Assembly (NCBI GenBank): GCA_027038805.1 | Contig: JALWGO010000331.1 | Coordinates: 1 to 19,394 of the forward strand | Direction of reading: 5' to 3' | Length of the DNA: 19,394 nucleotides | DNA from: Thermoprotei archaeon | GTDB taxonomy: Archaea > Thermoproteota > Thermoprotei_A > Sulfolobales > WANQ01 | Part shown: in pieces, positions 14,301 through 19,394 of the stretch | Layout: each line of letters opens with the position of its first letter | Position numbering within the stretch: position 1 is the first letter of the stretch | Made by a program: the position numbers and the translations under genes | The notes under the pieces: generated by a model | Databases searched by the model: none | The model's input: the letters and a program-made list of their open reading frames with translations, nothing else | What the model was told of the DNA's origin: nothing

Positions 14301-14309
14301 AATATAAAC
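14301..14309 (-). promoter_or_regulatory. TATA box for the NSUN6-like gene
   Basis: On the minus strand GTTTATATT lies 38-46 bases upstream of ATG 14263, giving a very short leader. This supports the ATG at 14263 as the true start, against the longer open frame. Confidence 0.45.
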
Positions 14310-14347
14310 CCAAACCAAACAAGCTTTATTAACACACTCAACAACAC

Positions 14348-14354
14348 TATAAAA
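14348..14354 (+). promoter_or_regulatory. TATA box for tRNA-Leu
   Basis: TATAAAA lies 39-45 bases upstream of the mature tRNA 5' end, a normal distance for an archaeal tRNA promoter with a short 5' leader. The region between this and the oppositely oriented TATA at 14301-14309 is the shared divergent promoter. Confidence 0.5.
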
Positions 14355-14392
14355 CAGCAGATACAAGCACATAACACATAAGCATCCCAGGT

Positions 14393-14480
14393 GCGGGGGT
14401 GCCCGAGCCTGGACAAAGGGGGCGGACTTAAGATCCGCTGGCGTAGGCCTGCGTGGGTTCAAATCCCACCCCCCGCACCA
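14393..14480 (+). tRNA. tRNA-Leu (TAA), no intron
   Basis: The acceptor GCGGGGG (14393-14399) pairs with CCCCCGC (14470-14476), followed by discriminator A73 and an encoded CCA. The anticodon arm is GCGGA-CUUAAGA-UCCGC with anticodon UAA. The long variable arm (GGCGUAGGCCUGC region) makes it a class II tRNA, and the T arm is GUGGG-UUCAAAU-CCCAC. A73, the long arm and the anticodon together identify leucine. G37 follows the anticodon, as Trm5 requires. Confidence 0.96.
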
Positions 14481-14697
14481 AAAACAGCAAGGCTCCGACT
14501 GCTTTTCAGCAATCAATTATAGAGAGCTCATCTTAAAGTAAGGTATAGTTTAAAGTGGGATGCAGTAGACGTTAATGATGCCGTTAAAGCTGGATAAAAC
14601 GGGTACGCGGAGAAGATATTATTTATTCCATGATAGGTAGTGGAAGAGAAAATCTGTTTGATTTCTAAAAACTCTATAATATTAGATATGTTGGTAA
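14481..14697. other. Intergenic region between tRNA-Leu and the 3' end of eIF5A; no gene supported
   Basis: This is 217 bases between convergent genes. No ORF with a ribosome binding site is present. A start-less frame at 14523-14597 reads like ordinary protein (ending LKWDAVDVNDAVKAG before TAA), and an overlapping frame from ATG ATG near 14575 adds about 20 codons, so a decayed coding fragment is possible. No C/D-box pair or strong hairpin was found. Confidence 0.4.
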
Positions 14698-15099
14698 TTA
14701 AGCTCCACGCGTTCTCATAATTATTCTGCGTCCTAGTACAACCCAGTATTCTACTTCAATGCCTGGTTTTAGCTTAGATGCTAGTTCCTCATCCTTGGGT
14801 TTCTCTATTTCAAACGTCTCATAGGTTTCAAGATCCATTATTTGTACCATGTCACCCATATCAGCTATTACCTGGCCAGTCCTCTTATCAATAATGGGTA
14901 CTTCTACGCGTGTATCTACTGGTGCGACCATAGTTCTCTTGTTACCAGTGAACAAGCCTATAGCTACCACATGTGCTTTAGCGCTTCCATGTTTACCCGT
15001 CTTAGCTCTACTCATCTCAACGATCTTGCAAGGCTCCCCGTCAATTATTATAAAGCTACCGGGCTTTAGTTCGCCTAGAGTTGCATATGATTTACTCAT
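14698..15099 (-). CDS. eif5a: Translation initiation factor 5A (aIF5A)
   Basis: The product has 133 residues from ATG 15099, which has GGGGT eight bases upstream; an in-frame extension to 15135 lacks support. The SH3-like N domain carries the loop SRAKTGKHGSAKAHV, in which K36 (the lysine in TGKHG) is the residue converted to deoxyhypusine or hypusine by deoxyhypusine synthase. The C domain is OB-fold-like (APVDTRVEVPII...VQIMDLETYETFEI). The factor relieves ribosome stalling at proline-rich stretches. Deoxyhypusine synthase is not in the window. The gene is single, between tRNA-Leu (convergent) and tRNA-Asp (same strand, upstream). Confidence 0.96.
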   Translation of the reverse strand: MSKSYATLGELKPGSFIIIDGEPCKIVEMSRAKTGKHGSAKAHVVAIGLFTGNKRTMVAPVDTRVEVPIIDKRTGQVIADMGDMVQIMDLETYETFEIEKPKDEELASKLKPGIEVEYWVVLGRRIIMRTRGA

Positions 15100-15134
15100 A
15101 ATTAATACCCCACGCACAAGAGTGTACACAATCA

Positions 15135-15142
15135 CATAAAAA
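15135..15142 (-). promoter_or_regulatory. TATA box for eIF5A
   Basis: TTTTTATG on the minus strand lies 36-43 bases upstream of ATG 15099, leaving a short leader that holds GGGGT. It lies inside the rejected N-terminal extension's upstream border, again favouring the ATG at 15099. Confidence 0.45.
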
Positions 15143-15218
15143 CCCTATCACCAAATCTAAGCCAATTGAGTATTAAATAATGGTTCATCACATTATAAGG
15201 AGTAGTTATCTAGTTTAG

Positions 15219-15296
15219 TGGCGCCGCGGCCGGGATTTGAACCCGGGTCACGGGCTCGACAGGCCCGCATACTAGGCCGGGCTATACTACCGCGGC
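15219..15296 (-). tRNA. tRNA-Asp (GTC), no intron
   Basis: On the minus strand the acceptor GCCGCGG (15296-15290) pairs with CCGCGGC (15229-15223), followed by G73 and an encoded CCA (15221-15219). The anticodon arm is CGGGC-CUGUCGA-GCCCG with anticodon GUC and G37. The T arm is CCGGG-UUCAAAU-CCCGG. G73 with GUC fits aspartate. The gene is upstream of, and in the same direction as, eIF5A, but each has its own TATA element. Confidence 0.96.
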
Positions 15297-15329
15297 GCGG
15301 CTAGCGGGTTTAGATTACTTGTGGATCGG

Positions 15330-15337
15330 TTTATAAG
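15330..15337 (-). promoter_or_regulatory. TATA box for tRNA-Asp
   Basis: CTTATAAA on the minus strand lies 34-41 bases upstream of the mature tRNA 5' end. It sits just beyond the stop codon of the upstream regulator gene (15341). Confidence 0.55.
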
Positions 15338-15340
15338 CGT

Positions 15341-15775
15341 TTACCTGAATTTTATGCTGTTTTTTGATTCCTTTGCTAGTATGGCTATGGTTATTAGCGT
15401 TAATGCTATTAGGATTAGTAGTTCTGGTTTAGGTACCTGCCTATTTAATATAGTAATCAGTAATCCTGTGAGTTCTACTATAAGTATGCCTGTGTATATT
15501 AGTGCGTAGAACTTCAGTTTTGGTAATATTCTCTTACCTAGCGTTATGTATCCTTCTATTTTGGCTCCTGGTAGGGCTATGTATCCTTCCGATGTTTTCT
15601 TAACTAGTCCTAGTTCTTCTAGTTTTCTTAGGTGATAATATGCTATACTTGGACTGCTTAGGTTTAATGCTCTAGTAATCTCTCTAGGCCCTTGAGGTCT
15701 ATTTTGGTCGAGTAAGTATAGGTATATTCTCAGCGTCGTTGCTTGAAGCTGGTGTGCATTGCCATTGTTTTTCAT
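15341..15775 (-). CDS. Winged-helix regulator with two C-terminal membrane segments
   Basis: The product has 144 residues. Residues about 12-65 form an ArsR/MarR-type winged helix: REITRALNLSSPSIAYYHLRKLEELGLV gives the helix-turn-helix and the following strands the wing. After a short linker come two membrane helices (about 89-110 and 118-134), so the DNA-binding domain would be held at the cytoplasmic face. One-component membrane-anchored regulators of this shape are common in crenarchaea but mostly unstudied. Its ATG overlaps the stop of the upstream surface-protein gene (ATGA at 15775-15772), implying translational coupling; a GTG at 15781 is an alternative start. The pairing suggests the membrane helices receive a signal from, or the regulator controls, the coupled surface protein. 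That is inference. Confidence 0.75.
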   Translation of the reverse strand: MKNNGNAHQLQATTLRIYLYLLDQNRPQGPREITRALNLSSPSIAYYHLRKLEELGLVKKTSEGYIALPGAKIEGYITLGKRILPKLKFYALIYTGILIVELTGLLITILNRQVPKPELLILIALTLITIAILAKESKNSIKFR

Positions 15776-16596
15776 GGCCACGTCCCATTATAATATGTGT
15801 TTATTGTCAGTGTTCCCTCTAAGTCGAAGCCTAATCCCTTGGGAATAGCGTCGTATACATATGTATTTGCGTCAATTCGTGTTAAGTTTATAGTCATTAT
15901 CTTTAAGGCCTCTACAAGATCATTAGTCTTTGTCATTCTTCCATTAGCGGCTAGGACTAGGTATTGTGGTTTTTGTAGCTCTTGTAGTCTATATTTCCAG
16001 GGGGTTGGCAGCTCTGTCACACCAGTAATTACCACGTATAAGTGATTAAATCTCGGATCACCGCCATTTATCCAATACTGTGTGCTGCGGTCAAATACTC
16101 TTTTAGCACTATCTCTTAAGAGATCGTTTGAGAATCCGTAGCCACAAATAGTCTTATTGATCCATGCATCAAATAATACATTTCCCGAAACACTGAAAAC
16201 CTCTTTTTGGGCCTCTCTAGTTCTATTAGCTCCTATTGTAATAGTTGCAGTAATGTTTTTTCCTTGTTTTCCACAATTACTTATAAACACATTCTCAGGT
16301 AAGTGTGCTTCAACGGTTCTAAGCTCAACAGTATTGTTATATGGATTTTCTATTCTAATTATTATAATATACCATATGAGGGTTTTACCTCTTAGTAATG
16401 GTGTATTATTTGAGATATTCTCAACTCTTAAGTATATATAAGCCGGGTCTATCCTTAGGTAGTATTCTTGGCGAGGAGTCCAGGTTACACCAAACAATGG
16501 CTGATTTAATACTATACTGGTTACGACTAGTAATAATATCCCTAAAGCAAGCCCTATGGACAAACCAAGTATATCACGTCTAGATACCACACCCAT
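15772..16596 (-). CDS. Membrane-anchored surface protein with many N-glycosylation sequons, unknown function
   Basis: The product has 274 residues from ATG 16596, preceded by GGTG; the frame stays open to 16707 but that extension is unlike a signal region. After VSRRD comes one hydrophobic helix (about 9-30), acting as signal anchor, and then a beta-rich outside domain. I count eight N-x-S/T sequons (NIS, NNT twice, NIT, NRT, NKT, NLT, NGT), dense for this length and fitting the S-layer-side location of crenarchaeal glycoproteins. Two cysteines (in SNCGKQG and KTICGYG) could form a disulfide. The last residues end NGTWP. I recognise no family. It is the first gene of a two-gene unit with the membrane-anchored regulator. 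Confidence 0.65.
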   Translation of the reverse strand: MGVVSRRDILGLSIGLALGILLLVVTSIVLNQPLFGVTWTPRQEYYLRIDPAYIYLRVENISNNTPLLRGKTLIWYIIIIRIENPYNNTVELRTVEAHLPENVFISNCGKQGKNITATITIGANRTREAQKEVFSVSGNVLFDAWINKTICGYGFSNDLLRDSAKRVFDRSTQYWINGGDPRFNHLYVVITGVTELPTPWKYRLQELQKPQYLVLAANGRMTKTNDLVEALKIMTINLTRIDANTYVYDAIPKGLGFDLEGTLTINTYYNGTWP

Positions 16597-16659
16597 ATCA
16601 ACACCACGAATATTTGTACCGGCATAGTAGTATGTTGCCGAGTGTTTTAGAGCTATCAT

Positions 16660-16676
16660 TAGAACAAAGCGTTCTA
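16660..16676. repeat. Inverted repeat upstream of the surface-protein gene
   Basis: TAGAAC-AAAGC-GTTCTA is a 6-bp inverted repeat with a 5-base centre, 64-80 bases upstream of ATG 16596. It lies where the minus-strand promoter should be, although no convincing TATA box is seen. It could be an operator for a dimeric winged-helix protein such as the one encoded downstream. Confidence 0.3.
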
Positions 16677-16712
16677 GTATTCGTACACAAATAACAGGAT
16701 TCGACAAATATC

Positions 16713-16757
16713 GTAACCAGTTACCCGTAACCTATAAAAACCCAGAGTGGTTAACCA
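16713..16757 (+). promoter_or_regulatory. TATA box flanked by GTAACC-type repeats (possible operators)
   Basis: TATAAAAA (16733-16740) directs plus-strand transcription toward the small ORF at 16794. Just upstream are GTAACCAGTTAC (16713-16724, an inverted repeat) and GTAACC (16727-16732), which touches the TATA box. Downstream is the perfect palindrome TGGTTAACCA (16748-16757). Four half-site-like GTAAC/GTTAC or GTTAACC elements around one TATA box suggest a repressor-bound promoter. The regulator is unknown; the nearby winged-helix protein is a candidate. Confidence 0.5.
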
Positions 16758-16793
16758 GTCTCTTGTTAATATACTAGTGCTAAGGTGTAGAGT

Positions 16794-16877
16794 ATGAAAG
16801 AAAAGGAGAAACGTGAGAACAAGAAAAGATTAGAAGCTGCAAGAACTTTTGAAAAACCGATACTATTCTATCCATAA
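16794..16877 (+). CDS. Small ORF of 27 residues with promoter and ribosome binding site
   Basis: The ORF encodes a highly charged N-terminal two-thirds (MKEKEKRENKKRLEAART, probably helical) and a hydrophobic end, ILFYP. Support is contextual: AGGTG (16783-16787) sits six bases before the ATG, and a TATA box lies 54-61 bases upstream, giving a leader of about 30 nt. This is the spacing of the real genes around it. I know no family. It could be a small regulatory protein, a leader peptide, or the 5' part of a transcript whose structured 3' part (16904-16972) is what matters. The position is divergent to the surface-protein/regulator pair. Confidence 0.45.
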   Translation: MKEKEKRENKKRLEAARTFEKPILFYP

Positions 16878-16903
16878 ATAGCTATTCCATAACTATGAGG
16901 ATA

Positions 16904-16972
16904 TGGAAGAATCTTCCATTCCTCCTCTTATTCGATTCCATGTGCTCTCCAAACTTGTAAATGGAGGAATGG
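16904..16972 (+). repeat. Nested inverted repeats after the small ORF
   Basis: TGGAAGA-A-TCTTCCA (16904-16918) is a perfect 7-bp inverted repeat. Partly overlapping it, CCATTCCTCC (16916-16925) is matched by GGAGGAATGG (16963-16972), a perfect 10-bp repeat with a 37-base loop. The two stems share bases 16916-16918 and so compete slightly. TTCCAT also recurs near 16885, 16914 and 16935. The region may be a structured RNA or a transcript end. Confidence 0.4.
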
Positions 16973-16982
16973 GTTAGAAAGA

Positions 16983-16990
16983 CTTATACT
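16983..16990 (+). promoter_or_regulatory. TATA box for tRNA-Arg
   Basis: CTTATACT lies 28-35 bases upstream of the mature tRNA 5' end, so transcription would begin almost at the tRNA itself. This separates the tRNA transcript from the small ORF upstream. Confidence 0.5.
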
Positions 16991-17017
16991 ACTCCACCTT
17001 AACTAAACACAAGGAAC

Positions 17018-17138
17018 GGGCCCGTAGCTCAGCCAGGACAGAGCGCTGGCCTCCTAAAGGGGCCGTAAACCGCTGAAGGCAACGGGTTCTTCCCGGGGAA
17101 GCCAGTGGTCGGGGGTTCGAATCCCCCCGGGCCCGCCA
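17018..17138 (+). tRNA. tRNA-Arg (CCT), with a 43-nt intron after position 37
   Basis: The acceptor GGGCCCG (17018-17024) pairs with CGGGCCC (17128-17134), followed by G73 and an encoded CCA (17136-17138). The D arm is GCUC...GAGC. The anticodon stem CUGGC (17046-17050) pairs with GCCAG (17101-17105) once 43 bases are removed, leaving the loop C-U-CCU-A-A. The T arm is GGGGG-UUCGAAU-CCCCC. Anticodon CCU identifies arginine. A37 means it is not a Trm5 substrate at that position. Confidence 0.93.
17057..17099 (+). other. Predicted intron of tRNA-Arg
   Basis: The 43-base segment lies at the canonical 37/38 position. Exon bases CUCC (32-35) can pair with GGGG near the intron 3' end (17095-17098), with a G-U pair, forming the central helix of a bulge-helix-bulge for tRNA-splicing endonuclease. 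The internal part contains short self-complementary G/C runs. Confidence 0.8.
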
Positions 17139-17429
17139 AACATCAAGGCTTCCCTTAAACTCAACACTATGGATAAAAATAACATGTGGGCCTCTTGCAT
17201 AGAGTTCTCAAGATTATAACACACCCTTAATCCGAACACCCTTTTAGGATCTATTGGTTTTTAATGCAAGATCGAAATCCGTAGCTCTGTATCAGCAAAT
17301 TTCTAAGTTGCTGGTGTGTCGGAGTAGTTTGAAGTACTCTTATAATCTTTGTATACAATATCTTTATGCTCAGAGTAATCTACAATACTTGCGAGAGAAT
17401 AGGGAATCCCAGAGAAGGGTGTAGTGGGA
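17139..17429. other. Intergenic region between tRNA-Arg and srp54, with hairpins but no supported gene
   Basis: In these 291 bases I see no ORF with a ribosome binding site. There is an 8-bp inverted repeat TCTTGCAT (17193-17200)/ATGCAAGA (17264-17271), a hairpin ATCAGCAA (17291-17298)/TTGCTGGT (17308-17315) and a hairpin GAGTA (17322-17326)/TACTC (17335-17339). TATA-like TTATAAT near 17340 could be the srp54 promoter. The stacked hairpins could mark an unannotated small RNA. Confidence 0.4.
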
Positions 17430-18773
17430 TTGGTGTTAGGTCTAGAGGGACTACGTGAAGGATTAAAGAAGTTTCTTAGAAGTACTAGTAGCTATGAGAA
17501 GGCGGTAAATGAATTCATACGTGATCTTCAGAGGACTCTTATAAAGGCAGATGTTAATGTAAAATTAGTCTTCGAGTTATCTCAAAAGATTAAAAGGAAG
17601 GCATTAGAGGAAGAACCTCCACCAGGTATTAGTCGTAGGGACTGGTTCGTAAAAATAGTATATGATGTTCTCTCAGAATTCTTTGGTGGAGACGTAGAAC
17701 CCCGTGTAACACCTCCTAAGACACCATACATAATATTACTTGTAGGAGTCCAAGGCAGTGGTAAAACAACAACAGCCGCAAAACTTGCTCTCTTTTATAA
17801 AGAACGGGGATATCGTGTTGGATTAGTTGCAGCAGACGTTTATCGTCCAGCGGCTTATGACCAGTTGAGGCAACTCGGTGAGAAAATAAGGATACCAGTA
17901 TACGGCGAACCTGGAAGTAAGGATGCAGTAGGATTAGCTAAGAGAGGCGCGGAATATTTCCTAAACAAGAAATTCGATATAATAATAGTTGATACAGCTG
18001 GTCGTCACGGCTATGGCGAGGAAGAATACCTTTTAAAAGAGATGAAAGAGACGGCTGAAGCGATAAAACCAGACGAAGTGGTGCTAGTAATAGATGCTGC
18101 AATAGGTCAAAAAGCCTTTGACTTAGCTAAAAGATTTCATGAAGCAACACCCATAGGGAGTATTATTGTAACAAAACTAGATGGTACGGCAAAGGGTGGA
18201 GGCGCATTATCAGCTATAGCCGCTACTGGAGCCCGGATAAAGTTTGTTGGTACTGGCGAGAAAATAGATGAGTTAGAAGTCTTTAATCCGAGAAGATTTG
18301 TGGCAAGACTACTAGGTCTAGGGGATATAGAGGGACTCCTGGAGAGAGTTAAGAAAGTTGAGGAACTAGTTGAAGCACAGAAAAGACTTGAAGCAATGCT
18401 TTCGGGTAAACTAACACTAAGGGACATTTATCACCAGATAATCGGAATGAAGAAGCTGGGTCCGCTAAGAAAAGTATTAGAAATGATCCCTGGATTTTCA
18501 TTCATGAACCTTGGAGATGAGCAGCTCAAAATGAGTGAAGAGAAAATGAATAAGTGGCTGGCAATAATAAACTCGATGACATATGAGGAGCTAGATCACC
18601 CCGAAATAATAGATCGTTCACGTATCCGTAGAATAGCCATTGGAGCAGGGGTAAGGGTAGAAGACGTAAAGGAGCTACTTAACCAGTACTTTACACTAAA
18701 GAAAATGCTCCGTCAACTAAAGCGTGGAAGAAAACTCAAGAACTTATTTAAGGGTTTCCCAAGTCTTGGCTAG
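17430..18773 (+). CDS. srp54: Signal recognition particle 54 kDa protein (SRP54/Ffh)
   Basis: The product has 447 residues from TTG 17430. SRP54 binds signal sequences and, through its NG domain, the receptor FtsY, to bring ribosomes to the membrane. The N domain has YEKAVNEFIRDLQRTLIKADVNVKLV; the G domain has P-loop GVQGSGKTTTAAK (about 106-118), DVYRPAAYDQL, DTAGRHGYGEE and TKLDGTAKGGG; then GTGEKIDELEVF and a methionine-rich M domain (IPGFSFMNLG, NSMTYEEL, the SRP RNA-binding helix RSRIRRIAIGAG). GTG 17424 is also in frame, but AGGGTG at 17416-17421 is too close to it and suits TTG 17430. The next gene begins inside its last eight bases. Confidence 0.96.
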   Translation: MVLGLEGLREGLKKFLRSTSSYEKAVNEFIRDLQRTLIKADVNVKLVFELSQKIKRKALEEEPPPGISRRDWFVKIVYDVLSEFFGGDVEPRVTPPKTPYIILLVGVQGSGKTTTAAKLALFYKERGYRVGLVAADVYRPAAYDQLRQLGEKIRIPVYGEPGSKDAVGLAKRGAEYFLNKKFDIIIVDTAGRHGYGEEEYLLKEMKETAEAIKPDEVVLVIDAAIGQKAFDLAKRFHEATPIGSIIVTKLDGTAKGGGALSAIAATGARIKFVGTGEKIDELEVFNPRRFVARLLGLGDIEGLLERVKKVEELVEAQKRLEAMLSGKLTLRDIYHQIIGMKKLGPLRKVLEMIPGFSFMNLGDEQLKMSEEKMNKWLAIINSMTYEELDHPEIIDRSRIRRIAIGAGVRVEDVKELLNQYFTLKKMLRQLKRGRKLKNLFKGFPSLG

Positions 18774-19284
18774 GATAATAGAAGTAGAAGTAGAATCATT
18801 AAATGATTGTAAGATAATAGCACCAATAATATCTGCATCTCTTCTACTCTCTCATAATATCCGAAAGGATGCAATACTAATACTACACCAACATGGAAGT
18901 AAGAGTAGAGTCTTAGTAGTTGATGGTAGAACTGTTAAGAATCTGAGGCCAGATTATGAGTCGATGTGCGGCCTAATAAAATCTGCAATAAAGAAGAGGA
19001 CGCGATATGGTATAGTATTAAAAGAAAACGGGGTAAACTATACAGCATATATTCTATACAAAGTCACTGGCAAGGGTCTAAACATAGTAGATGCAGTAAA
19101 ACATTATGGAGACAAAGATCCACAAGCACTATATATCGGGACAAGTACACCAGTAGTCAAGGCAAATAATACAGTTCAAGTAGGGTTCAGCTATAACTAC
19201 TGTACTAGTCAGAAAATAATAATATTTAATTACTTAATTGATAGAATAGAACAAGGTATAAAACCATGGCTCAGAGAACGATAA
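18766..19284 (+). CDS. trmY: TrmY-like SPOUT tRNA methyltransferase (pseudouridine54-N1), probable
   Basis: The product has 172 residues from TTG 18766, overlapping srp54 by 8 bases; a longer frame from GTG 18724 lies inside srp54. The N half, APIISASLLLSHNIRKDA followed by a strand, VVDGRTVKNLRPDYES and LIKSAIKKR, matches the DUF358/TrmY pattern (SHGIR...DG..LR.L.PDE.S...LI..AL). The C half, ALYIGTSTPVV...QVGFSYNYCTSQKIIIFNYLIDR, corresponds to the knotted SAM-binding end, with the TrmY-type cysteine before a run of hydrophobics. TrmY methylates pseudouridine 54 of tRNA. The next gene encodes Pus10, which makes that pseudouridine, strongly supporting the call. The sequence is divergent, so a sister SPOUT enzyme remains possible. 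Confidence 0.65.
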   Translation: MARIIEVEVESLNDCKIIAPIISASLLLSHNIRKDAILILHQHGSKSRVLVVDGRTVKNLRPDYESMCGLIKSAIKKRTRYGIVLKENGVNYTAYILYKVTGKGLNIVDAVKHYGDKDPQALYIGTSTPVVKANNTVQVGFSYNYCTSQKIIIFNYLIDRIEQGIKPWLRER

Positions 19285-19394
19285 TAGAGAAGGTACTAGA
19301 GATTCTCGAAAATCATCCCCTATGCGACAATTGTCTGGGAAGACTCTTTGGAGGACTGGGGAGAGGTTTAAACAACGAGAAGAGAGGTCAAGCA
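19266..19394 (+). CDS. pus10: tRNA pseudouridine synthase Pus10 (N-terminal part, runs off the window)
   Basis: The 43 codons seen begin at ATG 19266, with AAGGT about eight bases upstream, inside the last 19 bases of the TrmY-like gene. The peptide IIEKVLEILENHPLCDNCLGR then LFGGLGRGL matches the Pus10 N-terminus, where C-x2-C-L-G-R-x-F starts the zinc-binding part of the THUMP-containing accessory domain. Archaeal Pus10 makes pseudouridine 54 and 55 in the tRNA T loop. The catalytic domain lies beyond the window. Confidence 0.85.
   Translation, partial: MAQRTIIEKVLEILENHPLCDNCLGRLFGGLGRGLNNEKRGQA

Noticed and set aside
14264..14416. N-terminal hydrophobic extension of the NSUN6-like protein
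   Set aside because: It would run into the tRNA-Leu gene and over a TATA box at 14301-14309; the family N-terminus begins at ATG 14263.
14241..14516. 91-codon minus-strand ORF across tRNA-Leu
   Set aside because: It is the antisense translation of a tRNA (the familiar GGWDLNPRRP-type artefact), with no ribosome binding site.
14570..14620. Possible C/D-box small RNA (AATGATGCC as C box)
   Set aside because: No CTGA D box at suitable spacing and no second C'/D' pair.
16895..16960. 21-codon plus-strand ORF (MRIWKNLPFLLLFDSM...)
   Set aside because: No ribosome binding site, and the sequence is explained by the inverted repeats in which it lies.
17054..17239. 61-codon minus-strand ORF over tRNA-Arg
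   Set aside because: Its end reads GGPGGIRTPDHW, a common false translation of the tRNA T arm and acceptor; no independent support.
1..19394. CRISPR arrays, insertion sequences, integrase genes or long direct repeats
   Set aside because: None seen on reading either strand; gene content is core and contiguous.

Overview
This window comes from a hyperthermophilic crenarchaeon, most likely Desulfurococcales and close to Staphylothermus; that placement is inferred from content, not searched. The evidence is archaeal and eukaryote-like information-processing genes (Cdc48, FEN1, Nob1, eIF5A, EF1B, L40e, SRP54, Pus10), two tRNAs with introns in the anticodon loop, AT-rich intergenic DNA with archaeal TATA boxes, Shine-Dalgarno sequences of the GAGGTG type, frequent GTG/TTG starts and very tight packing with overlapping genes. 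I see no insertion sequence, CRISPR array, integrase or other clear sign of transfer.

Layout. 1-1797: end of a membrane complex operon, with the tail of a probable MnhE-like protein followed by an MnhD/NuoN-type ion-translocating subunit. 1805-1906: intron-containing tRNA-Cys on the minus strand. 2002-5040: a nucleotidyltransferase-fold protein, ribosomal protein L40e (minus), a NusA/KH-like RNA-binding protein, and a minus-strand pth2-truD pair. 5138-9405 (plus): a Zn-ribbon protein with EF1B, then cdc48, a small winged-helix protein and fen1. 9449-14263: pcm (minus), a DUF371 protein, trm5 (minus), NAD kinase with nob1, and an NSUN6-like m5C methyltransferase (minus). 14393-15296: tRNA-Leu(TAA), eIF5A (minus), tRNA-Asp(GTC) (minus). 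15341-16877: the least ordinary part, with a heavily sequon-bearing membrane-anchored surface protein translationally coupled to a membrane-anchored winged-helix regulator, and a divergent 27-codon ORF whose TATA box is flanked by GTAACC-type repeats. 17018-17138: intron-containing tRNA-Arg(CCT). 17430-19394: srp54, a TrmY-like methyltransferase and the start of pus10, all overlapping.

The common theme is translation and tRNA maturation. Five predicted tRNA-modifying enzymes (TruD, Trm5, NSUN6-like, TrmY-like, Pus10) lie among four tRNA genes, together with Pth2, EF1B, eIF5A, L40e and Nob1. Pus10 and TrmY act one after the other on the same T-loop nucleotide. The best candidates for something undescribed are the surface-protein/regulator locus with its small divergent ORF, and the truD reading frame, whose conserved N-terminal part has no ATG, GTG or TTG start. 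Most of the rest is ordinary crenarchaeal core genome.
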